In this document: in pieces, positions 19,972 to 28,730 of the stretch
How positions within the stretch are numbered: position 1 is the first letter of the stretch
Layout: every line of letters begins with the position of its first letter
From: Synechococcus sp. PCC 7502
Lineage (GTDB): Bacteria > Cyanobacteriota > Cyanobacteriia > Pseudanabaenales > Pseudanabaenaceae
Direction: 5' to 3'
Assembly (NCBI RefSeq): GCF_000317085.1
Contig: NC_019702.1
Span: 124,001 to 188,000 of the forward strand
DNA: 64,000 nt
Position numbers and translations under genes: made by a program
Notes under the pieces: generated by a model
Seen by the model: only the letters and a program-made list of their open reading frames with translations
The model's database searches: none
What the model was told of the DNA's origin: nothing

Positions 19972-21611
19972 TAACTATCCTGTTGCTGTTGATAATGGTC
20001 AAAGTTTTGGGCTAAGTCTTTTGGCAGTTTTGCCCATTCTTCATTAGGAATTTTGGCAGAAAGTCGCGCGGCTAATTCCCATATTGGTTCTGCATTATAG
20101 TCAAATTTAATATTTGCTAAGGAGAAGCTTTCGATAGGTGTTTGATTATTCATAGGTGTATTTGATTTAGAAGAAATTAGTTTTTCTAATTTAGAAATTG
20201 CTTCTTGTTCGTTACGCCAAGCTTGATCGCGCAGTTGGTTAGCTTTGAGAACTAGATCGCCAATTTCATTTCTAATAGGTAAGTCTGGTAGTGGAATGTG
20301 AACAGAAGCAAGCATAAATCTGTCAAATTCAAGAATCACTGAACCGTAAGCATGACGAGTCATGAGACTGTATCCGTAATCGGAAGCTAACCAAGCATAG
20401 AGATATCCAGCATTAATATCATCTGAAGCTAGCAAACGATTAGCGTGTTGATTAGCTGTCCAGTTTTCCATATACTTAGTAATGATTTGTACTCGCCCAA
20501 TTGTGCCTGAGCAGGTAACAGCAATCATATTTTCTTCGATCTGAATTTCGGGCAGGTCTTTTGTATGTGCGCCTTTTGCTAATTTTTTGACATCAATTGG
20601 ATCGACTTGAAAAAGTTGCTTACTACTTAATAGCGGAATCCCACCTTTTTCGACATAGGTTCGCGCTCGGAATTTTGTAATTGCTCTAACTTCTTTGGTG
20701 ACTCGCCGATCGCCAACTGTAGTAATTTCAACAGGTAATTTGGCTACTTGTTCTTCAGCAGCGATCGCTTCGGGATTATGAAAACTGCCCTCAAAGCGTC
20801 CCATCAATTGCGAGGCTTTGATCGTAGTCGTAAAAGATGCACTACCACGCGGAGCAATATCTTTGAGATAAGGTAAATTTAACCGTTCATGGAGAAGGCG
20901 ATCGGCTTCGTCTAACAAATGATTTGCTTCATCACGCAATTCTCCCGCTTGGCACATCAAACGTCCAATTTCAATTCGGCGAATCGGCGGTAAATCAGGA
21001 ATTTGTACTCTGTTGAGATGTTTAAGTTCAATATGAACAATAACTGAGCCATAGGTAGCTTGAGTAAGCTGAGGACGACCATATCGACTACGCAAAAATG
21101 CTGCAATAAAACCTGCTACATCTTGATTGTCTGCACTTAGACGAATCACATCTTCTGAAATAGCTTTTCCTGTGAAAGCCTCATTTGCTAAAGCTATGTT
21201 ACCTATTGTTCCAGAACGTGAAATTAATACATCCCACTTCTGGACTGATAACATAGCCGAATTTCGAGTGTATTTACGGCTTAGGAAACGATCAGTTTTA
21301 GGGCGTACACTGATAATATCAGAACTGGAAAGAAATGGAATACCATGTTCAGCATTTACATAAATTCGCTTAAAACGAAAAGCGTTATGTGCTTCTTGAC
21401 AAAGCCCACCTTCACCGTAAAGCGGTATGAGCGGTAAACCACTATTTGTCAAAGCTGTAACTGCATTATGAGCCTCAATGCTAAAAGCAGAAGCCTCTAA
21501 GCGCACACCAGCAGCAAATACTTCACTGAGTTTGATCGTCGTTGACAGTTTCTCCGACTCATCATCAGGTATCTCTGGCGTGTAATCAGGTTTAAAAGCG
21601 TAACTTACCAT
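19971..21611 (-). CDS. hsdS: type I restriction-modification DNA specificity subunit HsdS
   Basis: This specificity subunit of about 546 residues has two target-recognition domains, each with the pattern GIP(F/L)LSS ... (V/A)xxSGTIG (WDVLISRSGTIGNIAL and MIAVTCSGTIGRVQII). Each is followed by a conserved helical spacer (EIGRLMCQAGELRDEANHLL and EIGDLVLKANQLRDQAW). A tandem-domain S subunit recognises a bipartite DNA site and positions the methylase. I chose the ATG at 21611, which overlaps the hsdM stop as ATGGTAA and has an AAGGTGG site upstream. An ATG at 21635 is also possible and adds eight residues. Confidence 0.9.
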   Translation of the reverse strand: MVSYAFKPDYTPEIPDDESEKLSTTIKLSEVFAAGVRLEASAFSIEAHNAVTALTNSGLPLIPLYGEGGLCQEAHNAFRFKRIYVNAEHGIPFLSSSDIISVRPKTDRFLSRKYTRNSAMLSVQKWDVLISRSGTIGNIALANEAFTGKAISEDVIRLSADNQDVAGFIAAFLRSRYGRPQLTQATYGSVIVHIELKHLNRVQIPDLPPIRRIEIGRLMCQAGELRDEANHLLDEADRLLHERLNLPYLKDIAPRGSASFTTTIKASQLMGRFEGSFHNPEAIAAEEQVAKLPVEITTVGDRRVTKEVRAITKFRARTYVEKGGIPLLSSKQLFQVDPIDVKKLAKGAHTKDLPEIQIEENMIAVTCSGTIGRVQIITKYMENWTANQHANRLLASDDINAGYLYAWLASDYGYSLMTRHAYGSVILEFDRFMLASVHIPLPDLPIRNEIGDLVLKANQLRDQAWRNEQEAISKLEKLISSKSNTPMNNQTPIESFSLANIKFDYNAEPIWELAARLSAKIPNEEWAKLPKDLAQNFDHYQQQQDS

Positions 21612-23587
21612 CCTAATACCACCTTTTTCTTCCACTCAATAAACTCGGTAGCAATATCCCCAGTATCATCATCCTTTACTTTTTCTTGGGGTATCGGTCT
21701 AACTGTACCGTTGCCTGTCGCTGTTCTTTCCAGCAAGGGAATTGACTCTGGATCGGCTGGCACTAGTATCTCCTCTCCTTCTTCATTGCGTTTGTAAGTT
21801 GTGTTACCTCGTTTATCTTGCCCGATCGCCTTTACCTGCGCCATAAATATTTCATAATCAGGCATTGTCCCTTGATCGATTTCCTTTTCAGTCTTCTTCT
21901 GAAGAATCAAAACCGAAGTTTGCGTCCCATTCCGAGGCTGAAAAGTATCAGGGTGTAGATCAATCGAAGCAACAATTCGGCAATGCTTAATCAACCAATA
22001 ACGCACATAAATCAAACCAGGAGCGCCCAAAATTGCATCAGGTAAAACTATTCCCATCCGTCCTTTGGGCTTCAGAAATTGCCAGCATCTTTCAATAAAT
22101 AGGATTTCGGGAGATGCTGAGCCTTGAAGTTGTTCTGTCGGCTCCCAACCAGACTCAGTTTCTTTCCAAACATGGGCAAGCTGATATTGCTTTAAGGTTT
22201 CTTCGTCCTTAATTGGCAGCTTTGAACCAAAAGGTGGATTTGTTGCAATTAGATCAAAATGACCCAGATCTTTTTCACTGCGTAGAGTTTTGGGGTCGAT
22301 ATCTAAAGCCTTTGCAAATTGCTTGCGAAAACTATCTTCCCATTGATGAGGATGTAACAAAGAATCTTGTCTAAGAATATTTCCAGAGCCATCATTGTTC
22401 ATCACCATATTCATCTTGGTAGCCTTCACAAGATCTGGATTAATATCAATCCCAAAGAAATTAGCTTTAGCTGTTTCTTGAATTTTAGAATTCAGTGCAT
22501 TTTGCATCCAAGGATCTGACTGCTCAGTTACTCCTGCTTGTAGTTTTAACTTTTTAATGACTTCATTCATCGCAATTACCAGAAAGCCACCCGTCCCACA
22601 GGATTGATCGAGAATCCTATCTGTGATTTTTGGCGCAAGCATCCGAATTGTCATATTTTGAACATTCCGAGGTGTGAAAAATTCACCGCGATCGCCCCTT
22701 AAATTTGCGCCAACAAGCTCCTCATAAGCTTTCCCTTTAACATCAATATTCGTACTCAGAAAGCTGTAGCGTTGAAGCTCACCGATGATATAGGCGAGAG
22801 AACGTGGTTGAAGTTTGATCTCATCATTCGCATCAAAAATAGCAGGGTATTGCTTTTTAACTGCACTAAAAATCTTGCTAATACGATTGAAAACAGTTAA
22901 TCGACCATCATTACTCTTTTTCTCCTTTGCTGTTGCATAAAACTCTAAAGGATTAGGAAAATTACGTTCATCATGAATCTTGCAAAAAATAACCTTTAAA
23001 AGCTCAAAAAAGGCAGGCTGTTTTTGTAGTCCATCCGTTACATAAATATGATCGTGGCAAATTTTAAAAGAAAACAGTAAATTGTCCCCAACTGCATTCT
23101 TTAAAGCATCACGAGTTGGGCGATCAACTTCCTCAACATTGCCATTCTTGGAAGGGATATCATTAGGCTCTTCATACTCAATGCCTTCCTCTGTTCTAAT
23201 GCGGCGCAAAACAGTTTTTTTCTTGCCGTTTGTCCACATTCCCCATTCAGAGTTATCACAAGCCGCCATATAAGATCGAAGTTGCTCAATCCCGTCTTTG
23301 CTTGCAGATGGTGATATTGAGTCTTTTTTGCACTCAATGATGATCCAAATATTTTCCTGATTGTGTTGATCCCCCTCACGGAAAATAGCCAGATCGACTC
23401 GAACACTCTTACTACCCTGCTTAATTGGATACTCAACCTCAATCTGTTCTGGCAAATAGCCAAGCTCCAGCACCAAACGACGCTCGATGTTTTGACGAAC
23501 ATACTCTTCGGGCGTATCGTTACGGATTTTCTGATCTATGAAATCACAGACCTTACCATCTGGAAGTGTTGCTAAGAGCTTGGACAT
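21605..23587 (-). CDS. hsdM: N6-adenine DNA methyltransferase HsdM with N-terminal PD-(D/E)XK (HsdR_N-like) domain
   Basis: This 660-residue fusion is the first gene of the cassette. Residues about 25-130 look like the nuclease-fold N-terminus of HsdR: VRVDLAIF with Asp65, then IIIECKK with Glu85 and Lys87, the PD-(D/E)XK triad. The rest is a type I methylase: GEFFTPRNV, motif I DQSCGTGGFLV near 327-337, and motif IV NPPFGSK near 449. The expected activity is adenine methylation guided by HsdS. No HsdR with its helicase translocase follows, so cleavage, if any, would have to come from the fused domain. The domain may instead be inactive. Confidence 0.88.
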   Translation of the reverse strand: MSKLLATLPDGKVCDFIDQKIRNDTPEEYVRQNIERRLVLELGYLPEQIEVEYPIKQGSKSVRVDLAIFREGDQHNQENIWIIIECKKDSISPSASKDGIEQLRSYMAACDNSEWGMWTNGKKKTVLRRIRTEEGIEYEEPNDIPSKNGNVEEVDRPTRDALKNAVGDNLLFSFKICHDHIYVTDGLQKQPAFFELLKVIFCKIHDERNFPNPLEFYATAKEKKSNDGRLTVFNRISKIFSAVKKQYPAIFDANDEIKLQPRSLAYIIGELQRYSFLSTNIDVKGKAYEELVGANLRGDRGEFFTPRNVQNMTIRMLAPKITDRILDQSCGTGGFLVIAMNEVIKKLKLQAGVTEQSDPWMQNALNSKIQETAKANFFGIDINPDLVKATKMNMVMNNDGSGNILRQDSLLHPHQWEDSFRKQFAKALDIDPKTLRSEKDLGHFDLIATNPPFGSKLPIKDEETLKQYQLAHVWKETESGWEPTEQLQGSASPEILFIERCWQFLKPKGRMGIVLPDAILGAPGLIYVRYWLIKHCRIVASIDLHPDTFQPRNGTQTSVLILQKKTEKEIDQGTMPDYEIFMAQVKAIGQDKRGNTTYKRNEEGEEILVPADPESIPLLERTATGNGTVRPIPQEKVKDDDTGDIATEFIEWKKKVVLGW

Positions 23588-23747
23588 TGCCTTTACGTCA
23601 AAACCTCAAGAAAATTTACTTTCTTTACAGTTTTACCAGTAATTGATCATTAATCAAGACTAATAATTGATTTTATAGTTAATAATTTATTTTTTACCCT
23701 GAAATCTAAGCAACATTATCAAGGCATGCCAAGATATTCATATATCA

Positions 23748-24461
23748 CTAAGACAAAAATTTAGTATTAAAGGTTCTTCCAGCCGATCGCACCAGAGTTT
23801 CTATTAATTTTGAGACTAATTTTTCATAACTTAATTTATAGTCCAATAATTCTTCTAAGCTAGTAATTGGCTGATCTTCTATAAAAATTGCTTTTAACAA
23901 TGGGCGATCGCATTGAATTTGAATAGAACCATGCTGAAGCACAGCAGTATGATTAGCACCCCGCCGATAAACTTGAGCACTACCAATTAATTTCAAGCCA
24001 TCCTCTGTAACTAAATCTGCATTTGTAGCTGTAGCAAAACAACTAGGATTATGAATGTATCCCCGTCCTGCACTGCCATAACTGAGGTTTATCCCTAACT
24101 CAGCAAATCCTGCAATTAAAAATTCACAAATATAGATATACATAGCTTGACGGCTGCGATCGCCTAGTTCGGTAATGATGCTATAGGTTAAATCGCCCTT
24201 ATGGACTACAGACCTGCCACCACTGGGACGACGGACAATATCTAAACCTAAATCTTGAGCTATTTCATGCCAGCGATCTGGAATTTTATGCTGATGATGT
24301 CCTAAGGAAATTGCCGCAGGTTCCCAGCTATAGAAGCGTAAGCTAGAAATGGGGTTGCTAGATTGACAATGCTGATCCAGTAGCGATTCATCTTTAGCCA
24401 TGTGTTCGGCTCCAGTTGCTACGGAGTAGGGAATTAACTGCCAAGGGTTAAGACTTAGCAT
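23748..24461 (-). CDS. lipoate--protein ligase family protein
   Basis: This 237-residue protein of the BPL/LplA/LipB fold attaches lipoyl or octanoyl groups to carrier domains. The hallmark RRPSGGRSVVHKGDLTYS lies near residue 80, preceded by the SWEPAAISLGHHQ segment. It may act as ligase or octanoyltransferase (LipM-like); sequence alone does not decide. The last roughly 50 codons (23761-23911) are duplicated at 19394-19544. The two copies differ near the stop (NTKFLS here, NTNLY there), so the C-terminus here may be a replaced one. The gene is intact. Confidence 0.82.
   Translation of the reverse strand: MLSLNPWQLIPYSVATGAEHMAKDESLLDQHCQSSNPISSLRFYSWEPAAISLGHHQHKIPDRWHEIAQDLGLDIVRRPSGGRSVVHKGDLTYSIITELGDRSRQAMYIYICEFLIAGFAELGINLSYGSAGRGYIHNPSCFATATNADLVTEDGLKLIGSAQVYRRGANHTAVLQHGSIQIQCDRPLLKAIFIEDQPITSLEELLDYKLSYEKLVSKLIETLVRSAGRTFNTKFLS
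23761..23911 (-). repeat. 3' end of the lipoate-ligase gene (direct repeat, right copy)
   Basis: This is the right-hand partner of 19394-19544, lying inside the intact lipoate-ligase gene. The same 151 bases end at the HIP1 octamer GCGATCGC (23904-23911), beyond which the two copies diverge at once. On the other side they diverge after the TTAGTATTAA at 23761. The spacing between the copies is about 4.37 kb and contains only the restriction-modification/PIN operon. Confidence 0.9.
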
Positions 24462-24495
24462 GATCTGGGTGATCTAATTACGATTAGAGAAAAAT

Positions 24496-24948
24496 CTAAG
24501 CCTTAAACTCAGCAATTAAAGCCTCATCATTAGTGTCAGCGATCGCCGAGACAATCGTAATTAAACGGGAAATTTCCGCCGCCGATAAATCCTCTACAGA
24601 ACGGGTGGCAATCACAATTACCTGATCATTTTGAATGGCAAAGTGTGCTTCAAAGGTTTCCGAGGCATTTTTTTCTAGGAGTAACTTGGTCAAGCGTGCC
24701 TCATCTTTAACAGGATAGGTCAGCACCGTAGAAAGCACTGTAAAGGTATCTGTCGGCTGATCTCCCGTAATATTCACAATTACTTCGACTGTCCCGTACT
24801 TAAATTTCCATGTATCGTTGGTTTGGTTGACTACGGCAGTCTTGTCAGAGTCCATACCAGAAATCACAGTCTGAATAGTCTCCATAAAGCTAGAACTGGG
24901 TTTGAGTTCATTACTAGCTGCGATCGCTACATCAATTTCAGGGGGCAT
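24496..24948 (-). CDS. YbjN-domain protein
   Basis: This 150-residue cytoplasmic protein has the pattern of YbjN-like domains (type III secretion chaperone-like fold). An N-terminal helix is followed by strands such as WKFKYGTVEVIVNI, the TFTVLSTVLTYPV segment, and a central helix with LTKLLLEKNASETFEAHFA. Similar cyanobacterial proteins are listed as YbjN or hypothetical, with no defined reaction. It is divergent from the esterase gene across 68 bases and follows no obvious partner. Confidence 0.6.
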   Translation of the reverse strand: MPPEIDVAIAASNELKPSSSFMETIQTVISGMDSDKTAVVNQTNDTWKFKYGTVEVIVNITGDQPTDTFTVLSTVLTYPVKDEARLTKLLLEKNASETFEAHFAIQNDQVIVIATRSVEDLSAAEISRLITIVSAIADTNDEALIAEFKA

Positions 24949-25016
24949 AATGTTCTGTGGTAGTTTATTTCTTAACTCTATATTACTAAGCTTCGGATCA
25001 TAAGGTAGGTAAATTA

Positions 25017-25661
25017 TTGGAAACTATTACAATTCAAGCAAATTCCACACCTCAAGGGGTAATTATTGCCCTGCATGGTTGGGGTGCAAATGCCGAAGAT
25101 TTAGCAGAACTAGCACCAATTCTTAATCTACCTAATTATACTAAGTTATTTGTTCAAGCTCCCTTTGACCATCCCAATGTCTATGGCGGCAGAATGTGGT
25201 ATGACTTTCAAAATCCCAATTCTAATCAGTTAGCCGAAAGCCGATCACAGCTTAAAACCTACATTGCCTCAATCGTAACTTCGGAATCTTTCTCCCATCT
25301 ACCTGTATTTTTGTTGGGGTTTTCCCAAGGCGGAGCCATGACTTTGGATGTGGGCTTAGAGCTAAAATTAGCAGGCTTAATTAGCTTAAGTGGCTATCTT
25401 CACTCTGATATTGCGAATAATGCGATCGCCACACCAATTTTTACGCCAATTTTAATTGTGCATGGGGTTCGAGATGCTGTAGTACCAGTTATTGCTGCCC
25501 AAAGTGCCAAGACTACCCTAACTAAACTTGGAGCAAAGGTTAGCTATCACGAATTTGATATGGGGCATGAAATTAACCTAGAGGCGATCGCCACAGTACG
25601 GAATTTTATCTTAGAAAATAGTCCTGAAATTACAACCGAAAATACTGCCAAAATCCCATGA
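25017..25661 (+). CDS. alpha/beta hydrolase, phospholipase/carboxylesterase family
   Basis: This 214-residue serine hydrolase is of the YpfH/EstB carboxylesterase type. The N-terminal oxyanion segment is [15 protein letters not shown]. The nucleophile elbow is GFSQGG near residue 101, with the acid in HGVRDAVVP and the histidine in DMGHEI. The start is TTG at 25017, supported by an AAGGTAGGT site about five bases upstream. It overlaps yidD by four bases (ATGA). The substrate is unknown, probably a short acyl ester. Confidence 0.82.
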   Translation: METITIQANSTPQGVIIALHGWGANAEDLAELAPILNLPNYTKLFVQAPFDHPNVYGGRMWYDFQNPNSNQLAESRSQLKTYIASIVTSESFSHLPVFLLGFSQGGAMTLDVGLELKLAGLISLSGYLHSDIANNAIATPIFTPILIVHGVRDAVVPVIAAQSAKTTLTKLGAKVSYHEFDMGHEINLEAIATVRNFILENSPEITTENTAKIP

Positions 25662-25912
25662 AACATATCGCCCTATTTCTGATCAAAATCTATCAACTGC
25701 TAATTTCACCCCTGATTGGTGCTAATTGTCGGTATCAGCCCACCTGTTCCCACTATGCGGCGGAGGCGATTGATCGGTTTGGGTTGATCCAAGGGGGATG
25801 GATGGCAATTAAACGAATTTCACGGTGTCATCCTTGGCATGAAGGGGGATACGATCCAGTGCCAGAGGTTAAGCAAGAGAGTAAGTTAAAAGATAAAGCT
25901 AATCAATCCTAG
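25658..25912 (+). CDS. yidD: membrane protein insertion efficiency factor YidD
   Basis: This 84-residue YidD-family protein is defined by [17 protein letters not shown] and by [18 protein letters not shown], which contain its conserved cysteines. The N-terminal amphipathic helix ([15 protein letters not shown]) sits on the inner membrane face. The family helps YidC/Sec insertion of membrane proteins. It usually neighbours rnpA and yidC, but here it is coupled to an esterase gene by an ATGA overlap. Confidence 0.93.
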   Translation: MKHIALFLIKIYQLLISPLIGANCRYQPTCSHYAAEAIDRFGLIQGGWMAIKRISRCHPWHEGGYDPVPEVKQESKLKDKANQS

Positions 25913-26134
25913 AGTAGAGTTTCATAGATGCAATGGTAGACTAAAAGTTTGAAAGTTCTGATTCTCCACACTAGATTAACGGAAAGGTTAAACTTTCGGT
26001 GGCTTAAACGAACTCAAAGTAATATCTCAAGAATAGATTCACATTTAGTTTGTCTAAGTCAAATAAGTTATTTCTTGCTTAGAAACTAAAGTTATGTTAG
26101 GTTCGCTATACATGTACTTACAAAAAACAAAAGT

Positions 26135-26833
26135 ATGCTAGAGAAACTAAATAACCTTGGCTTTCCTATTTTAGGTACTTTCACTTTCTTTCTGATCGCT
26201 GCTCCAAGTCATGCTGTCACCCTAGGAGTATATGACTTTACAGGTAATACCGCTGCTGCCAGTAGTGTGGCTCCAAATATTTCACTCTCTTCCATAAGTG
26301 CAGGTGCGGGAGTAGGAATTAATCCGCTGTTGAACGTTGGAAGAATCACCAATTTTAATAATACAGGGTCGAATACTTTGGCATCAGCTCAAGGTATCAA
26401 TGAGTTTTTTACATTTACCCTCACTCCTGATGCAGGCTTTTCAGTTAATTTAACTAGTTTTACTTTAGATGTTAGTAGAGGGTTATTGGGTAGAGGACCT
26501 ACTGTTCTATATTTGACATCGAGTCTGGATGGCTTTACTAATTCAGTTAGCTCAGTTAATGTCCCAACTGGTCTAGTCCCTCAAAATACAAGCTTTGTTA
26601 TACCTGGCTTTGGTTTTGATAGCATTACAACTCCTATAACCTTTAACATCTATGGTGCAGGTGCAAGTGGAAATATTGCTGCAATTCGCACTCTTAACCT
26701 AGATAACCTAACACTGGGAGGTGATGTTAGTGCTGTACCTTACGAATTTGAAACTGGATCTGGGGTTTTATTATTCGCTGGTTATTTTGCTGTCAAGAGA
26801 TATTTAAAGAACAAAGCTAAAGCTAAGGCATAG
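26135..26833 (+). CDS. secreted protein with PFE-CTERM-like C-terminal sorting signal
   Basis: This 232-residue exported protein has a signal peptide at 1-27 ending SHA. A beta-rich, Ser/Thr/Asn-rich body of about 175 residues follows, with a DVSRGLLGRGPTVLYLTSS stretch. The C-terminus is a tripartite sorting tail: VPYEFETGSG, a hydrophobic helix (VLLFAGYFAV) and a basic end (KRYLKNKAKAKA). This is the pattern of PEP-CTERM variants in cyanobacteria, where the motif is P(F/Y)E rather than PEP, processed by an exosortase not encoded here. It is probably a surface or extracellular matrix protein. The gene stands alone with its own terminator. Confidence 0.7.
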   Translation: MLEKLNNLGFPILGTFTFFLIAAPSHAVTLGVYDFTGNTAAASSVAPNISLSSISAGAGVGINPLLNVGRITNFNNTGSNTLASAQGINEFFTFTLTPDAGFSVNLTSFTLDVSRGLLGRGPTVLYLTSSLDGFTNSVSSVNVPTGLVPQNTSFVIPGFGFDSITTPITFNIYGAGASGNIAAIRTLNLDNLTLGGDVSAVPYEFETGSGVLLFAGYFAVKRYLKNKAKAKA

Positions 26834-26856
26834 CTATAACTTATAAATTTTTGATG

Positions 26857-26885
26857 GCTCTCTAATTGTTTTTGGGGAGCTTTTT
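26857..26885 (+). terminator. rho-independent terminator after the PFE-CTERM-like gene
   Basis: A six-pair stem GCTCTC/GGGAGC (26857-26862 with 26875-26880, one G-U pair) is followed directly by TTTTTG and a second T-run. It lies 24 bases beyond the stop at 26833. The 12-base loop makes it only moderately strong. Confidence 0.55.
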
Positions 26886-27208
26886 GTTTTTGGAATAGCC
26901 AACCTTATCAAAGTCATAAGCCAAGTACCCTTGAGGAATAATTACATATTGAGTGAATGTCGTTTTGTACAGTAGTTTAGAAATGTCTGAACCATGATGA
27001 TTACATTTATTTTATTGATGCTAATTACCCAATGTGTTTTATAGATATAAGTCCATCACAAATAACTTAAATGAGTATGTACTTTCTCGTTGATTACGAT
27101 TTAGACTATTAATGTTTAATTTTATGTACTTATTAACGCTAATTTTAAAAAGTTAGGCGAAACTTGATTAACCGAGACCATTGATTGAGGCTTAAATTTA
27201 TACCATAG
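26886..27208. other. intergenic region before the ycf35 cluster, no gene seen
   Basis: This AT-rich stretch has stops in all frames and no coding pattern. It should contain the promoter of the DUF2997/ycf35 cluster. I see no clear hairpin, repeat or riboswitch in it. Confidence 0.4.
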
Positions 27209-27421
27209 ATGGAAACATTAGAATTTATCATTTATCCCGATGGTCGGGTGGAAGAGAGAGTTACAGGCATTTCTGGTAGTAGTTGTGCCGATGTCACCGC
27301 AGCGATCGAAGCCAAACTAGGAATAGTTGCCTATCGAGAACTAACGGCAGAAAATTATGAACATCACGTTATAAATTCTGACCAGACCCCACAAAAGCTT
27401 GCTAACTTTTCCCAATGGTAG
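27209..27421 (+). CDS. DUF2997 domain protein
   Basis: This 70-residue protein opens METLEFIIYPDGRVEERVTGISG and continues with CADVTAAIEAKLG. That pattern fits DUF2997, a small family that travels with ycf35 in cyanobacteria. Its function is unknown. It sits 99 bases before ycf35 on the same strand, and the conserved neighbourhood supports a shared role. Confidence 0.8.
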   Translation: METLEFIIYPDGRVEERVTGISGSSCADVTAAIEAKLGIVAYRELTAENYEHHVINSDQTPQKLANFSQW

Positions 27422-27520
27422 ATCGAATCTTAATCAATTCTTCGATTAACTAAGTATATATACTTAAACCTTTTCTCAAACCTCAACTTATTGTAAACAC
27501 TATTATCAAGGAATTTATAT

Positions 27521-27904
27521 ATGTCACATTTCAGCCAAGTTAAAACTCAAATTCGCACCCTTGAACCACTGCAAAAAGCCTTAACTGATTTGGGACTATC
27601 ATGGAAACCTGCGGCATCTGCCAAGAGTGATCGCGGACAAACCGTCACCGCAGAGGTGGTAATTCCCCAAGAAAACGGCTATGACATTGGCTTTAAGTGG
27701 AATGGACAGGAATATGAACTTGTTGCTGATATGCACTATTGGCAACAACCTTGGACTGTCGAAAGTTTTTTAAATAAAGTCTCGCAACGCTATGCTGTTC
27801 AAACCGTGATGACTGAATCCGCACATAAGGGTTTTGCTTTGACTGAGCAACAACAACAACAGGATGGTTCCATTCGACTAGTGCTGCAACGCTGGCATGG
27901 TTAA
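27521..27904 (+). CDS. ycf35: Ycf35 family protein (DUF1257)
   Basis: This 127-residue protein starts MSHFSQVKTQIRTLEPLQKAL and has the WNGQEYELVADMHYWQQPW block, both typical of the plastid/cyanobacterial Ycf35 family. No reaction is established for the family. The start has AAGGAAT about nine bases upstream. The ferredoxin gene follows six bases after the stop, so the two are almost surely cotranscribed. Confidence 0.88.
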   Translation: MSHFSQVKTQIRTLEPLQKALTDLGLSWKPAASAKSDRGQTVTAEVVIPQENGYDIGFKWNGQEYELVADMHYWQQPWTVESFLNKVSQRYAVQTVMTESAHKGFALTEQQQQQDGSIRLVLQRWHG

Positions 27905-27910
27905 TTCGAC

Positions 27911-28267
27911 ATGGACGATGAAGTTTCAGAAATTTCAGGATTTGAGCCAGAATTAGGTGGTGCGCTACGACAAAATGCTGTCTATGTGGATGAAACTGTG
28001 TGTATTGGCTGCGGGCATTGTGCGTATGTTGCTAGATGTACGTTTTGCTTGGAGCCAGACTACGGTAGAGCTAGGGTGATTGCCCAAGATGGGGATACTG
28101 AAGAAATAATTCAAGAGGCGATCGCTACTTGTCCTGTAGATTGTATTGCTTGGGTTAATTACACTGAGCTTTCAGTCTTAGAAGCAGCCCGCCAATATCA
28201 AATTATTGGTAATCTGGGGGTAGTTGGAGATAAAACTTCCCTCATGGCAAAAAAGCATAAATTCTAG
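27911..28267 (+). CDS. 4Fe-4S ferredoxin-like protein
   Basis: This 118-residue cytoplasmic iron-sulfur protein binds one cluster. The ligands are CIGCGHC (CxxCxxC) near residue 32 and the distal CPVDC, the classic pattern of single-cluster bacterial-type ferredoxins. The loop VARCTFCLEPDYGRARV has additional cysteines that could serve a disulfide or alternative ligation. A 30-residue C-terminal tail follows the fold. It is tightly linked to ycf35, a gene order common in cyanobacteria. Its redox partner is unknown. Confidence 0.87.
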   Translation: MDDEVSEISGFEPELGGALRQNAVYVDETVCIGCGHCAYVARCTFCLEPDYGRARVIAQDGDTEEIIQEAIATCPVDCIAWVNYTELSVLEAARQYQIIGNLGVVGDKTSLMAKKHKF

Positions 28268-28270
28268 TTT

Positions 28271-28453
28271 ATGAAAAAAGAAATTCTCTACATCATTATT
28301 GCTGCAATTACAGTGCTTTGTCTACCCGGGCTTTTACCTACCAAATTTATTAAGTCCGATGACAAAACCGTATTCATCTCGGTGATTGCCTTTACGCTTA
28401 TAACTTTGATGGGCTTAGGTGTCCTAACTGTATTTATTCTTAAATATCCCTAA
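28271..28453 (+). CDS. small two-helix membrane protein
   Basis: This 60-residue protein has two hydrophobic segments, at about 4-23 and 34-56, separated by a short charged loop (KFIKSDDKT). It starts three bases after the ferredoxin stop and probably belongs to the same transcript. I do not recognise a family. Membrane location is the only prediction offered. Confidence 0.6.
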   Translation: MKKEILYIIIAAITVLCLPGLLPTKFIKSDDKTVFISVIAFTLITLMGLGVLTVFILKYP

Positions 28454-28460
28454 AATAATT

Positions 28461-28493
28461 TATACTACGATTGGTAGTACTTTAGGTAGTATA
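28461..28493. promoter_or_regulatory. inverted repeat, likely operator of the toxin-antitoxin pair
   Basis: TATACTAC (28461-28468) and its perfect complement GTAGTATA (28486-28493) flank a 17-base spacer that contains a further GTAGTAC. It ends seven bases before the antitoxin start. Ribbon-helix-helix antitoxins usually bind such repeats to repress their own promoter. Confidence 0.6.
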
Positions 28494-28499
28494 AATATT

Positions 28500-28730
28500 A
28501 TGAAGGTATCTATATCTCTTCCTGATGATCTAGTACAGTATGTTGATACTCAAGTGGGCAATCGCAGTCGCTTGATTGAAAATTTACTCCAAAGATGGCG
28601 TAAACAACAAGAACAACAGGCAATGGTTAAAGCTAGTTTATTACTTGACCAATTACTCGACCAATCAAATGATGAGGATACTGAATGGCAGCAAGCAGCA
28701 ATTATGGATTGGGAAGCATCTGGCTCGTAA
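28500..28730 (+). CDS. ribbon-helix-helix antitoxin (MazE-like)
   Basis: This 76-residue protein has an N-terminal ribbon-helix-helix pattern (KVSISLPDDLVQYVDTQ ... RSRLIENLLQRW) that should dimerise and bind the operator just upstream. The acidic C-terminus (DQSNDEDTEWQQ) is the expected toxin-wrapping part. Its end overlaps the MazF-type toxin gene by 46 bases, a usual arrangement for translational coupling. Confidence 0.82.
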   Translation: MKVSISLPDDLVQYVDTQVGNRSRLIENLLQRWRKQQEQQAMVKASLLLDQLLDQSNDEDTEWQQAAIMDWEASGS

